A stretch of DNA of 64,000 nt from Pseudomonas quercus (lineage in GTDB: Bacteria; Pseudomonadota; Gammaproteobacteria; Pseudomonadales; Pseudomonadaceae), in NCBI RefSeq assembly GCF_012033695.1, contig NZ_JAAVJI010000001.1, forward strand, positions 310,001 through 374,000, given 5' to 3'. Below are positions 7,987-16,975 of this stretch, piece after piece (position 1 is the stretch's first letter; every line of letters starts with the position of its first letter). The translations under genes and the position numbers were made by a program. The notes below the pieces were generated by a model. The model ran no database searches. It was not told where the DNA came from and saw only the letters and a program-made list of their open reading frames with translations.

Positions 7987-10155
7987 ATGCACCACGTTCC
8001 CCTGCGCGCCTTCGCACTGTCGCTTTCATCCCTTACGGCAGGCTGGGCCCTGGCGGACGCGCCGGTGACGACCAGCGCAACGGTCGAATTGGGTACCACC
8101 GAAGTGTCCGCCCAAGGCTCAGGCCAGCGTACAACCGACGCAGCGGCCACCGAGGGCAGTGGCGCCTACACCACCCACAGCATGAGTACGGCAGCAGGGC
8201 TGCCCTTGTCCATCCGCGAGACGCCGCAATCGGTCAGCGTCATCACTCGGCAGCGCATGGACGACCAAGGCATGAACGACCTCAACGACATCGTGAAGTA
8301 CGCCCCCGGCGTGCAATTGCGCAAGTTCGGCACGGACCGCCAGCAGTTCCTTGCACGCGGCTTCGTGATCGACAACCTCATGTACGACGGCTTGCCGACC
8401 ATGGTCAGTACCTTCACGTTGGACACCATCACTGGGGCGGACCTGGCACTGTACGATCGCGTGGAAGTGGTACGCGGCGCAACGGGCCTGATGACAGGTG
8501 CCGGCAGCCCGTCTGCCACCCTCAACCTGGTGCGCAAACGCCCCACCGCCACGCCCCAGGTAAGTGTGACCACCAGCGCTGGCAGTTGGGACCGCTACCG
8601 TACCGAGGTGGACGCCTCCAACCGGCTGAACGAAAGCGGCACCCTGCGCGGGCGCGTGGTGACCGCCTACGAGAAAGGCAACAGTTTCATCGACGAACGC
8701 GACAAGGAGCGCCAAACCTTCTATGGCGTGCTGGAAGCGGACCTGAATGAGTCCACCACCTGGAGCGTGGGCGCGTCCAAGCAGCGCGACGATGCCACCT
8801 CGGACTGGGGCGCACTGCCGTCCGGCGTAAACGGTGAAGACCTGCACCTGCCGCGCTCGACCTTCCTCAGCAACGACTGGGCCTACTGGGACAAGGACGT
8901 GGTTACGACGTTTACCGACGTGACTCACCGGTTCAACAACGGCTGGACCGGCAAGCTATCCGCCGCCCGTATCTGGGCCGAGTCGGACATGTTCTCCAGC
9001 TACCCCACACGTAGCAGGACAGGCGCGCTCGGCCAGGGCACCGGCGAATACAACACCACCGATGTGCAAACCAACCTGGACGGCCAATTATCTGGCCCGT
9101 TTCAACTGTTAGGGCGTGAGCATGACTTCACCTTCGGTGTGAGCCGCCGCCAGGAGAAATTCGACCAGGACGGTGGCTACTGGCCCGATACCCCGATCAA
9201 CCTGGCCACATTCGACCCGCACCTGATTCCCCGGCCTTCGCTGGGCACCCGCCAGCCTTACCGAAGCACCTTCACGGCCACGGAAGAAGCGGTCTATGCC
9301 GCCGCGCGCTTCAACCCCATCGACCCACTGCACGTGATCCTGGGCAGCCGGGTGAGCTGGTATGACTACGACAACCGGTCCGGCGAGGGGGACTACAAGG
9401 TCACGCGGGAAGTCACGCCCTATGCCGGCGTGGTCTACGACCTGAACGACACCTATTCGGTGTACGCCAGCTATACGGAAATCTTCAAGCCGCAGACGGA
9501 ACAGGACACTGCCGGTAGCGCGCTGCAGCCCACCACAGGAAAGAGTTACGAGCTTGGCCTTAAGGCAGAATATTTCGAAGGCGACCTGAACGCCTCGGTG
9601 GCATTGTTTGACATGACCCAGGAAAACCGCGCCTACCTTTTGGAAAACCAGCCCACCAGCTGCGCCAGCCAGAACCGTAGTTGCTATGAGGCGGCGGGTG
9701 AAGTGCGCAGCCGTGGTATCGACACCGAAGTCACCGGCGCCCTTACCCCCAACTGGAACCTGAGCGCGTCTTACACGTTGGTGTTGAGCCAGTTCGTGAA
9801 AGACCCCAGCCACCGCGACGGCGAACTGTTCGCCCCCAACCAGCCACGGCACCTGTTCAAGGTGGCCACCAACTACCAGCTGAGCGGTGCCTTGAGCCAA
9901 TGGCGTGTAGGCGGGGATGTGCTGGCGCAAAGCGAAACCTATAACAAGCTGGGCAATGGCAGCCATTCGGTGCAGGACCGCTATGCGGTGGTAGGGCTAA
10001 TGGCAGGGTACCGCTTCAACGACCACTGGGATGGCCGCGTGAACCTCAACAACGTGTTCGACCAGCGTTACTGGCAGGGCATTCCTGTGGCCACCGGGGC
10101 AGGGGTATATGGGGACCCGCGCAATGTAATGTTCAGCCTTAAATGGACGTTGTGA
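7987..10155 (+). CDS. TonB-dependent outer-membrane siderophore receptor
   Basis: From the ATG at 7987, preceded by GAGGA, the product has 722 residues. It has a signal peptide (cleavage after ALADA), then directly a plug domain (LSIRETPQSVSVITRQRMDD ... VEVVRGATGLMTGAGSPSATLNLVRKRP) and a long barrel ending in an aromatic beta-strand (NVMFSLKWTL). No N-terminal STN signalling domain is present, so it is a plain transporter like FhuE-type receptors. The plug features point to ferric hydroxamate-type siderophores. It converges on a cobalamin-riboswitch ABC operon, so a corrinoid substrate cannot be excluded, but there is no B12 element before this gene while a Fur-like site is present. Confidence 0.85.
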   Translation: MHHVPLRAFALSLSSLTAGWALADAPVTTSATVELGTTEVSAQGSGQRTTDAAATEGSGAYTTHSMSTAAGLPLSIRETPQSVSVITRQRMDDQGMNDLNDIVKYAPGVQLRKFGTDRQQFLARGFVIDNLMYDGLPTMVSTFTLDTITGADLALYDRVEVVRGATGLMTGAGSPSATLNLVRKRPTATPQVSVTTSAGSWDRYRTEVDASNRLNESGTLRGRVVTAYEKGNSFIDERDKERQTFYGVLEADLNESTTWSVGASKQRDDATSDWGALPSGVNGEDLHLPRSTFLSNDWAYWDKDVVTTFTDVTHRFNNGWTGKLSAARIWAESDMFSSYPTRSRTGALGQGTGEYNTTDVQTNLDGQLSGPFQLLGREHDFTFGVSRRQEKFDQDGGYWPDTPINLATFDPHLIPRPSLGTRQPYRSTFTATEEAVYAAARFNPIDPLHVILGSRVSWYDYDNRSGEGDYKVTREVTPYAGVVYDLNDTYSVYASYTEIFKPQTEQDTAGSALQPTTGKSYELGLKAEYFEGDLNASVALFDMTQENRAYLLENQPTSCASQNRSCYEAAGEVRSRGIDTEVTGALTPNWNLSASYTLVLSQFVKDPSHRDGELFAPNQPRHLFKVATNYQLSGALSQWRVGGDVLAQSETYNKLGNGSHSVQDRYAVVGLMAGYRFNDHWDGRVNLNNVFDQRYWQGIPVATGAGVYGDPRNVMFSLKWTL

Positions 10156-10171
10156 CTGTGCTTAAGAGACT

Positions 10172-10315
10172 TAGGGTCTGGCTGAAATAAGCTGTGCGAA
10201 GGCGAGGCAAGGCGAAAGCAGACGAGGAAGCGGAGTTTACTGGTTGTAAATGAGCATTCCGAGTCTGCTTTCAACACAGCATCACCGATGCACAGCTTAT
10301 TTCAGACAGGCCCTA
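10172..10315. repeat. Interspersed repeat with terminal inverted repeats (copy 1)
   Basis: A 144-bp element bounded by imperfect 25-bp inverted ends: TAGGGTCTGGCTGAAATAAG on the left and the complement of TAGGGCCTGTCTGAAATAAG on the right. The interior carries GAGGAAGCGGAGTTTACTGG and TGTAAATGAGCATTCCGAG. The same interior and similar ends recur at 52253-52544, and a lone end at 13221. It has no coding capacity. Its right edge supplies the TAG stop codon of the ATPase gene at 10313. As a strong palindrome between convergent genes it may also terminate transcription. MITE-like origin is inferred. Confidence 0.75.
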
Positions 10316-11089
10316 GAGAGGGCTGAACACCAGCGCCCTGGTCCCATCTTCCAGGTCCTGCAACCAGCGGCCTTTTACACCGAAGGTGTCAGCCAGGCAC
10401 TCGTCGGTCAGCACCTGTGCCGGTACGCCCAGCGCAACCAGGCGGCCATTGTCCAGCACCGCCAGGCGGTCGCAGGTCAGTGCCTGGTTCAGGTCGTGCA
10501 AGGCAATCACAGTGGTCACCGGCAATTGGTTGATCAGCCGCAACAGCGCCAGCTGCTGGCGGATGTCCAGGTGGTTGGTGGGCTCGTCCAGCAACAGCAG
10601 GCGCGGCTGCTGGGCCAGCGCACGGGCGATATGCGCGCGCTGGCGTTCTCCCCCAGACAGGCTGTGCCAGAGGCGTTCACTCAGATTTTCCAGGCTCACG
10701 GCTGCAAGCGCCTCGCGCACCCGCTGTTCATCCACGGGGCGCCACGGCGCCATGGGCGATAGCCACGGGGTACGGCCTAGCGCCACGGCGTCGTGTACTC
10801 GCAAGCGGTCGCTGGTATCGGCCTGTTGCTGGACCACGGCCAGAGTACGGGCCACGTCCCGACGGCTTAAACGGTGCAGGTCGCGCCCTTCCAATTCAAC
10901 CCGGCCCTGCGTAGGTGAAGCGATACCGGCCAACAGCTTGAGCAGCGTGGATTTGCCCGACCCGTTGGGGCCCACAATGCCCAGCTTTTCACCCGGCTGA
11001 AGGGCCAGGCTTACCCCTTGGAGCAAGCAGGCCCCCCGCACCGTCAACCCCAGGTTGTGACAGGCCAGGAGCGGTGCCGGGGTGTTCAT
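10313..11089 (-). CDS. ABC transporter ATP-binding protein, corrinoid/siderophore (BtuD/FecE type)
   Basis: A 258-residue ATPase with Walker A GPNGSGKS near residue 40, signature LSGGERQRAHIARAL near 145, Walker B LLLLDEPTNHLD near 165 and the switch His in IALHD. This is the cytoplasmic motor of a type II importer. Its start overlaps the stop of the permease (ATGA at 11086), so the two are translationally coupled. The operon leader carries a cobalamin riboswitch, so the likely cargo is vitamin B12 or a corrinoid precursor, though the sequence family alone does not separate corrinoid from iron-siderophore importers. Confidence 0.85.
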   Translation of the reverse strand: MNTPAPLLACHNLGLTVRGACLLQGVSLALQPGEKLGIVGPNGSGKSTLLKLLAGIASPTQGRVELEGRDLHRLSRRDVARTLAVVQQQADTSDRLRVHDAVALGRTPWLSPMAPWRPVDEQRVREALAAVSLENLSERLWHSLSGGERQRAHIARALAQQPRLLLLDEPTNHLDIRQQLALLRLINQLPVTTVIALHDLNQALTCDRLAVLDNGRLVALGVPAQVLTDECLADTFGVKGRWLQDLEDGTRALVFSPL

Positions 11090-12093
11090 CGGCGGTGGCT
11101 CCCGTGCAACAGCAGGGCCGCGAAGACGGGCGCACCCACCAGTGCGGTGATGACGCCGATCGGCAATGCCTGGCCTTTGATCAATAGGCGTGACAGCACG
11201 TCTGCGGCCATTAGAAACACCGCACCGGCCAAGGCAGACAGCGGAACCAGCCGGCCATGCCCTGGGCCTACCCGCAAGCGCACAGCATGGGGAATCACCA
11301 GGCCCACAAACCCGATGGACCCCACCAGCGACACCATCACTGCGGTGACCAGCGCGGCGCAGGTCATCAACAGCACCTGCAGTTGTCGCACCGACACGCC
11401 CAATGACGCGGCCGAGTCAGCGCCGAAGGTGAAGGCATCCAGTGCTCGCCGCTGCCACCAGCACACACCCAGCCCCAGCAGCGCGACGGGCACCGCCAGT
11501 GCCACTGCCGGCCAGCGTACTCCGCTCAGGTTGCCCATCAGCCAGAACAGAATGCCCCGTGCTTGCTCGGCATTGGCTGAACGGGCGATCACAAACGCCG
11601 TGAGGGCGTTGAACAACTGGGAACTGGCGATGCCCGCCAGGATGATCAGCCCTGCGCTGCCACTGGCGCGCGAAGCGCGTGCCAGCACGATGACGAGGGT
11701 AAAGGCCAGCAGCGCCCCCAAAAACGACCCCACTGACAGCGAGATCAAGCCGCCGCCGATCCCTAGCACCGATACCAGCACCGCGCCGGTAGACGCACCG
11801 GCCGAAATGCCCAGCAGGTAGGGCTCGGCCAGGGGGTTGCGTAACAGCGCTTGCAGGATCAGCCCGCAGATCGCCAGGCCTGCGCCACAGGCGGCCGCTA
11901 CCAGGGCGCGTGGCAGGCGGTAATTCCACACAATGCCCACGTCGATGGGGTCCAGCGGGTAGTGAGCCCCAGCCAACTGATTGGCCAGTACTTTCAGCAC
12001 CTGGCCCAAAGGCAGGGCCGTTTCGCCTATGGCCGTGGCGGCCAGCAACGCCCCGGCCAGCAGCAGAAGGCTCCACCCCCAACCTGGCCTCAT
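11086..12093 (-). CDS. ABC transporter permease, FecCD/BtuC family
   Basis: A 335-residue membrane protein with about ten hydrophobic segments. The family signatures NYRLPRALVAAACGAGLAICG near residue 55, RNPLAEPYLLGISAGAS near 90, and GSIGFVGLVIPHAVRL near 260 are all present; the last is the cytoplasmic loop that contacts the ATPase. It forms the homodimeric channel of the importer. Start and stop overlap its two operon partners by four bases each. The cobalamin riboswitch upstream of the operon supports corrinoid transport. Confidence 0.85.
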   Translation of the reverse strand: MRPGWGWSLLLLAGALLAATAIGETALPLGQVLKVLANQLAGAHYPLDPIDVGIVWNYRLPRALVAAACGAGLAICGLILQALLRNPLAEPYLLGISAGASTGAVLVSVLGIGGGLISLSVGSFLGALLAFTLVIVLARASRASGSAGLIILAGIASSQLFNALTAFVIARSANAEQARGILFWLMGNLSGVRWPAVALAVPVALLGLGVCWWQRRALDAFTFGADSAASLGVSVRQLQVLLMTCAALVTAVMVSLVGSIGFVGLVIPHAVRLRVGPGHGRLVPLSALAGAVFLMAADVLSRLLIKGQALPIGVITALVGAPVFAALLLHGSHRR

Positions 12094-13097
12094 GGGCGGT
12101 AGTGCTCCCGGGCCTCAGCCAGTTGTTCGATACCCTCGAACAGGCGGGTGCTGGCCTGCAACGCATCGGCGTCTACGATCAGGATGCGGCCATGCTTTAC
12201 CGCATCCATGTTGCGTGTGACCGGGTCGCTTTGGAGAAACGCCAGCTTCTTCTGGTAATCGTCTGCCGGGAAGCGCCGGCGCTCCATGCGTGCGATCACG
12301 ATAAAGTCAGGGTTGGCCTTGGCCAGGGTTTCCCAACCCACGGTTGGCCATTCTTCAGTGGACGTGACCACATTGCGTATCCCCACGGCATTGAGCAGGT
12401 AATCGGCCACGCCTTGCCGGCCTGCCACGAAGGGGTCGGTGGCCAGGGCTGCGCTGGAGAACCACACCACCGCCGTAGGTGCCTTGACCGGGCTGGCTTG
12501 GGCCCGCGCCGCCGCACGCGCAAGGCGTGCCTTGTAGTCCGCCACCAAGGCTTGGCCACGGTCGTCCACGTCAAAGATTTTTGCCAGCTCAAGCACGCCG
12601 GTGTAGAGCGTGTTGATATCGAAGGCTTGCAGGCGCGTGCCGTCTGCCCCTGTGAGGTTGTCCTTGCCTACACAGTCGGAGGGCATCAGGTAGGTGGGGA
12701 TATTGAGGTCGTGGAACTGCTCCCGCGTACCTACCGCGCCTTGCGGGCCTACCATCCATTCGAACTGAACCGCTACCAGTTGGGGGCGTTTGCCAATGAC
12801 GGCTTCGAAGCTGGGCTCGTTGTTGGCCAGGCGTTCCACCTTGGCATTCTGGGCGGCGTATTCGGGCTTGACTGCATCGAACCACAGGGAAGTGGCCGCC
12901 AAACGGTCGCCCAGGCCCAAGGCGTAGAACATCTCCGTACCGGCCTGGCCAATGGTGACAACGCGCTGCGGTGCCTGTTCGAAGGTCAGGGCCTTGCCGC
13001 AGTTCTGCACAGTAAGCGGGTACTGGGTGGGGGCTGCCAGGGCGGATGTGGCAACGCTTACCAACAAGGCAAGGGCAGGGTAGAGGGGCAGTTTCAC
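12090..13097 (-). CDS. Periplasmic substrate-binding protein of the corrinoid/siderophore ABC importer
   Basis: The most plausible start is GTG at 13097, giving 335 residues with a clean Sec signal peptide (KLPLYPALALLVSVATSALAA). The open frame continues upstream through the riboswitch, but that extension is Arg/Gly-rich and not credible. The mature part has the two-lobe type III binding-protein layout: PQRVVTIGQAGTEMFYALGLGDRL, a long helix spine, and VIARMERRRFPADDYQKKL toward the end. It delivers ligand to the permease. First gene of the riboswitch-led operon, so cobalamin or a precursor is the best guess; the larger FecB-like family also binds iron complexes. Confidence 0.8.
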   Translation of the reverse strand: MKLPLYPALALLVSVATSALAAPTQYPLTVQNCGKALTFEQAPQRVVTIGQAGTEMFYALGLGDRLAATSLWFDAVKPEYAAQNAKVERLANNEPSFEAVIGKRPQLVAVQFEWMVGPQGAVGTREQFHDLNIPTYLMPSDCVGKDNLTGADGTRLQAFDINTLYTGVLELAKIFDVDDRGQALVADYKARLARAAARAQASPVKAPTAVVWFSSAALATDPFVAGRQGVADYLLNAVGIRNVVTSTEEWPTVGWETLAKANPDFIVIARMERRRFPADDYQKKLAFLQSDPVTRNMDAVKHGRILIVDADALQASTRLFEGIEQLAEAREHYRP

Positions 13098-13220
13098 AGG
13101 CGAACGCTCCAGCAAGGGCAGGGTGGCGCAGCGCAGAAAAGACCTGCCCGCAAGCGCTGCCTGGCCAGGGCCTGGCGCACGGGATGCCTTTTCCGGACAC
13201 CCCGCCGGTAAGTGGTTGAC

Positions 13221-13248
13221 TAGGGTTTGGATGAAAAGTCGGCGAGCG
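13221..13248. repeat. Solo terminal end of the interspersed repeat
   Basis: The stretch beginning TAGGGTTTGGATGAAAAGTC and running into GGCGAGCG matches the left end of the 52253 repeat (TAGGGTTTGTACGAAAAGTC then GGCGAGCA) with only a few differences. No interior or second end follows. It sits in the untranslated leader between the cobalamin riboswitch and the binding-protein gene, so it is transcribed with that mRNA. Confidence 0.6.
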
Positions 13249-13264
13249 TAGCCGGTGTTCATAC

Positions 13265-13445
13265 AGCGCCTAAGGCCGGCAGGTCTCCTGACTGGCGCGT
13301 CCCCACCGCCCCAGCCTTCCCAGGCAAAGCCCAGTGGCACGTATGGAGCAGGCTCGGCGCCTACAGTTGCGGGGGCAGTTCCGTTTGGGGCCTGAGCCCT
13401 TCGGATTCCCTGTTAGTTCCTTTCGGAAACCGGCGCGGGGATAGT
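13265..13445 (-). promoter_or_regulatory. Cobalamin (B12) riboswitch
   Basis: On the reverse strand, the leader contains the conserved core pieces in order: AAAGGAAC and AGGGAATCCG, then AACTGCCCCCGCAACTGTA (the B12 box region, about 13360-13380), then GCCACTG, GGGAAGGC and finally CCAGTCAGGAGACCTGCC (about 13275-13295), which is the standard 3' end of the AdoCbl-riboswitch fold. It precedes the ABC importer operon starting at 13097 and should switch it off when cobalamin is plentiful. Confidence 0.93.
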
Positions 13446-13563
13446 AAACCATTGCGGTGTATTGGCAACCCGGCGAGGCCAATGGTCATACAAAGCCGAG
13501 GCCAAACCGGTATCATGGCCCAGCCGATATCGGCACGCATTAAGCATGAGGGTAGTGACGGTT

Positions 13564-15585
13564 ATGCATCAGCACTTCTGCCTTGAGGGCGGCGGGGAAT
13601 GTGGCGAGCGGCTGCGCGCCCTGGACTGGGCACACAGTGCCTTAGGCCCGGTGGCTCAATGGCCGCTGTCCCTGAAAACGGCTGTGCAGATCGTGCTCAG
13701 CTCGCAGTTTCCCATGATGGTGCATTGGGGACCTTCGCTTATTACGTTCTACAACGACGCCTACGCGCCCAGCCTGGGCCATAAGCACCCTGGCCACCTA
13801 GGGCAGCCCGCCCGGGAATGGTGGGCCGAGATGTGGGACCAGCTCACCCCCATTTTTGACCAGGTATTAGGTGGGCAAGCGTTTTATGTGGAGGACGCGC
13901 GCTACACGCCCGACCGCGACGGCGTGGCCGAAGAGGCGTTCTTCACGCATTGCCACAGCCCCCTGTGGGATGACAACGGCAAGGTCGCCGGCATCTTTCT
14001 GGTAGTGACCGAAACTACACGGGGTATTCTGGCCGAGCGGCGCCTCAAGGAGCTGAACGCTCACCTTGAAGGGGTGGTGGCCGAACGCACCGAAGACCGC
14101 AACGCTTTGTGGCAGCTGTCCCAGGACCTGATGCTGCGCTGCACCGTAGAGGGCGTGATCACGGCGGTCAACCCAGCCTGGACCCAACTGCTGGGCTGGA
14201 CAGAGGCCGAGCTGCTGGGCAACACCCTGTTCGCCTTTATCCATGACCTGGACCAGGTGAGCACGGCCCAGGAAGCCCGTGACTTGGGCAATGGCATGGA
14301 ATACTCGCGCCTGGACAACCGCTACTGGCATAAGGATGGCAGCTACCGCTGGATCAGTTGGTCAAGCCGAGCGGGTGATGGCGTGATCAACGCCGTAGGC
14401 CGCGACATCACCCAGGACAAGCAACGCATCGAAGCCTTGGCCGCCGCCGAAGACGCTATGCGGCAGTCACAGAAAATGGAAGCCGTAGGCCAGTTGACCG
14501 GTGGTGTAGCCCATGACTTCAACAACCTGCTGACCATTATTCGGTCGTCGGTGGACTTTCTCAAACGCCCTGCGTTGAGCGAAGAACGGCGACAGCGCTA
14601 CCTTACCGCTGTGTCCGATACCGTTGACCGTGCCAGCAAGCTCACGGCCCAGTTGCTGGCCTTCGCCAGGCGGCAGGCGCTTAAACCTGAAGTGTTCGAG
14701 GTTGGCGCCAAGTTGCGTGCCTTGGCAGACATGCTCAATACCCTGATGGGTGCCCGTATTTCCGTTATCACTGAGCTGCCCGGCACGGCCTGTTTCATTG
14801 AGGCCGATACCAATCAGTTCGAAACGGCCCTTATCAACCTGGCGGTCAACGCCCGAGATGCCATGGACGGTGCGGGTACGCTTATTGTGGAATTGCGCCA
14901 CGGCATTCCGTTGCCGGCGATTCGTGGCCATGCCCCGGCCGCCGGCCCCTTTGCCGAAATCGCCCTCACGGACACGGGTGAGGGCATTTCGGACGATACG
15001 GTGGCACGCATTTTCGAGCCGTTTTTCACCACTAAGCAGGTCGGTAAGGGAACTGGGTTGGGCCTTTCCCAAGTGTTCGGGTTCGCCAAACAGTCTGGCG
15101 GCGATGTAACGGTGACCAGCGCTGTGGGCAAGGGGGCACGGTTCAGCCTGTACCTGCCGGAAGTGCAGGCGCAGGTGGCGCCGTATACCGATGTGCCAAA
15201 TGTAACGCAAGCGGCTCTGGGCACAGGGCAGCGCGTGCTCGTGGTGGAGGACAATATCGAGGTAGGCCGCTTTGCCACTCAGATGCTTGAAGACCTGGGG
15301 TACCGCCCTACGTGGGCCGTGAATGCCGAAGACGCAGTGGCTCTACTGGGGCAGAACGGTGCCGGCTTCGATGTGGTGTTCTCCGATGTGGTGATGCCGG
15401 GTATGGGCGGCATCGAGCTGGCCAAATGGCTGGCGTTGAACCTACCACAGCTCCCTGTGGTGCTGGCCACCGGGTACAGCCATGCGCTGGCCCTAGGTGG
15501 CGCTCAAGGCATCGAGCTGCTGCACAAGCCTTACTCCACTGAGGAACTTGGCCAGGTGCTCAAGCGGGTGATCACCAGGGCCTGA
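13564..15585 (+). CDS. PAS-containing hybrid sensor histidine kinase with C-terminal receiver
   Basis: From the ATG at 13564 the protein has 673 residues (13546 is an alternative start). Order: an N-terminal GAF/PAS-like sensory region (residues 20-170, FPMMVHWGPSLITFYND), a PAS domain (about 190-300, ending YRWISWSSRAGDGVINAVGRD), a HisKA domain with phospho-His in GGVAHDFNN near 317, an HATPase domain (NLAVNARDAM, TDTGEGIS, GKGTGLGLS), and a receiver with Asp near 608 (FSDVVMPGMGG). No transmembrane segments are seen, so it is a soluble kinase. No cognate regulator gene adjoins it; the signal is unknown. It diverges from the riboswitch-led operon. Confidence 0.85.
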   Translation: MHQHFCLEGGGECGERLRALDWAHSALGPVAQWPLSLKTAVQIVLSSQFPMMVHWGPSLITFYNDAYAPSLGHKHPGHLGQPAREWWAEMWDQLTPIFDQVLGGQAFYVEDARYTPDRDGVAEEAFFTHCHSPLWDDNGKVAGIFLVVTETTRGILAERRLKELNAHLEGVVAERTEDRNALWQLSQDLMLRCTVEGVITAVNPAWTQLLGWTEAELLGNTLFAFIHDLDQVSTAQEARDLGNGMEYSRLDNRYWHKDGSYRWISWSSRAGDGVINAVGRDITQDKQRIEALAAAEDAMRQSQKMEAVGQLTGGVAHDFNNLLTIIRSSVDFLKRPALSEERRQRYLTAVSDTVDRASKLTAQLLAFARRQALKPEVFEVGAKLRALADMLNTLMGARISVITELPGTACFIEADTNQFETALINLAVNARDAMDGAGTLIVELRHGIPLPAIRGHAPAAGPFAEIALTDTGEGISDDTVARIFEPFFTTKQVGKGTGLGLSQVFGFAKQSGGDVTVTSAVGKGARFSLYLPEVQAQVAPYTDVPNVTQAALGTGQRVLVVEDNIEVGRFATQMLEDLGYRPTWAVNAEDAVALLGQNGAGFDVVFSDVVMPGMGGIELAKWLALNLPQLPVVLATGYSHALALGGAQGIELLHKPYSTEELGQVLKRVITRA

Positions 15586-15680
15586 AACTTTCCTGCACGG
15601 CGCGTACCCAATGGGCAGGTAGCGGCTCAAGGCGCAATGCCTGCCTGCTGTGTCTGCCTCCCCACACCAAGGTACGCTTC

Positions 15681-16973
15681 ATGATTGCTCGATGGCGCTG
15701 GGCCGCGCGTCAACTGACCAAGCGGCTGTGGTTCCGGGCCAGCCTGTTTTCCCTGGTCGGGGTGGCGACTGCGCTGCTGGCGATCCTGTTCAGGGACTTC
15801 GTACCTCCGTCCCTCCCAGCCAAGGTAGGGGCGGATTCGGTCGACGACATCCTGTCCATCATTGCCTCCAGTATGCTGGCCGTCACGACCTTTTCCCTAA
15901 GCACCATGGTGAGCGCCTACAGCGCGGCCAGCAGTGGCGTGACCCCGCGTGCGACGACCTTGGTGATGGAGGACACCACCACTCAGAACGCCTTGGCCAC
16001 CTTCATCGGGTCCTTCCTGTTCAGCCTGGTGGGCATCATCGCGCTTAGCACAGGCGCGTACGGGGCGCAGGGCAGGGTCGTGCTGTTTGCTGTGACGATC
16101 ATCATGGTCATCCTGATCGTGTATACCCTGCTGCGCTGGATCGACCACCTGTCGCGGCTGGGGCGGGTAGGCGAAACCATCGACCGCGTCGAAGCCGCCG
16201 CCCTTCAGGCCATGGAGCGCCGTGCCCACTGGCCCTGCCTGGGGGGAGAGCACTACCCTACACACGTGCAGTTGCCGCCAGGCACGCTTACGATCACCAG
16301 CCCCACTACCGGCTATGTGCAGCATATGGATGTGGAAGCCCTGGGTGCCCTCGCTCAGGCCCACGACGTGAGCCTGTACATGGACGTATTGCCTGGCACG
16401 TTCCTGCACGTTGGCGCCCTCATCGCCCAGGTCACGCCCCGCAAGCCCGGCACGCGCGTAGACGTCGAAGCACTGGGCACTCAGCTTCTGGAGGCCCTCA
16501 GCCTTGCGGTACGCCGCACGTTTGAGCAGGACCCTCGCTTTGGCCTGGTGGTGCTGGGCGAAATTGCCTCCCGAGCCTTGTCACCCGCCACCAATGATTC
16601 AGGGACGGCCATTGATGTGATCGGCCGAGGCGTGCGGTGTTTCACCCAGTGGTCAATGCTCAAAGGCGATGCTCAGCCGCCCCAGGAGCAGTGCCGAGGG
16701 GTGTACCTGCACCCGCTGAAGGTGGCGGACCTGTTCGATGATTTCTTTACCCTTATCGCTCGCGACGGCGCGGGTTTGTTGGAAATCGACATACGCCTGG
16801 TCAAGGCTTTAGCCAGCTTGGCGCAGATCGATCCGTCCACCTTCGCCTCGGTGTGCCGGGCCCATACGGCCTTGCTGCTCAAGCGGGCCGACCACGCATT
16901 GATGCTGCAGGAAGAGAAAGACCAGTTGCGCGCTCTGGCCAGTAGCCTAGGCCTGCTAGCGGGCCCGGCGTGA
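15681..16973 (+). CDS. DUF2254 family membrane protein
   Basis: A 430-residue protein with four hydrophobic segments in the first 150 residues (FRASLFSLVGVATALLAIL, IIASSMLAVTTFSLSTMV, ATFIGSFLFSLVGIIALS, VVLFAVTIIMVILIVYTLL) and a large soluble C-terminal part. The conserved SPATNDSGTAIDVIGRG block near 300-320 is a hallmark of DUF2254. The function of the family is not established. It ends 2 bases before the convergent zinc-type operon. Confidence 0.8.
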   Translation: MIARWRWAARQLTKRLWFRASLFSLVGVATALLAILFRDFVPPSLPAKVGADSVDDILSIIASSMLAVTTFSLSTMVSAYSAASSGVTPRATTLVMEDTTTQNALATFIGSFLFSLVGIIALSTGAYGAQGRVVLFAVTIIMVILIVYTLLRWIDHLSRLGRVGETIDRVEAAALQAMERRAHWPCLGGEHYPTHVQLPPGTLTITSPTTGYVQHMDVEALGALAQAHDVSLYMDVLPGTFLHVGALIAQVTPRKPGTRVDVEALGTQLLEALSLAVRRTFEQDPRFGLVVLGEIASRALSPATNDSGTAIDVIGRGVRCFTQWSMLKGDAQPPQEQCRGVYLHPLKVADLFDDFFTLIARDGAGLLEIDIRLVKALASLAQIDPSTFASVCRAHTALLLKRADHALMLQEEKDQLRALASSLGLLAGPA

Positions 16974-16975
16974 TA

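Noticed and set aside
13098..13340. 81-codon N-terminal extension of the substrate-binding protein
   Set aside because: It overlaps the cobalamin riboswitch and would bury the signal peptide; GTG at 13097 gives a normal secreted protein.
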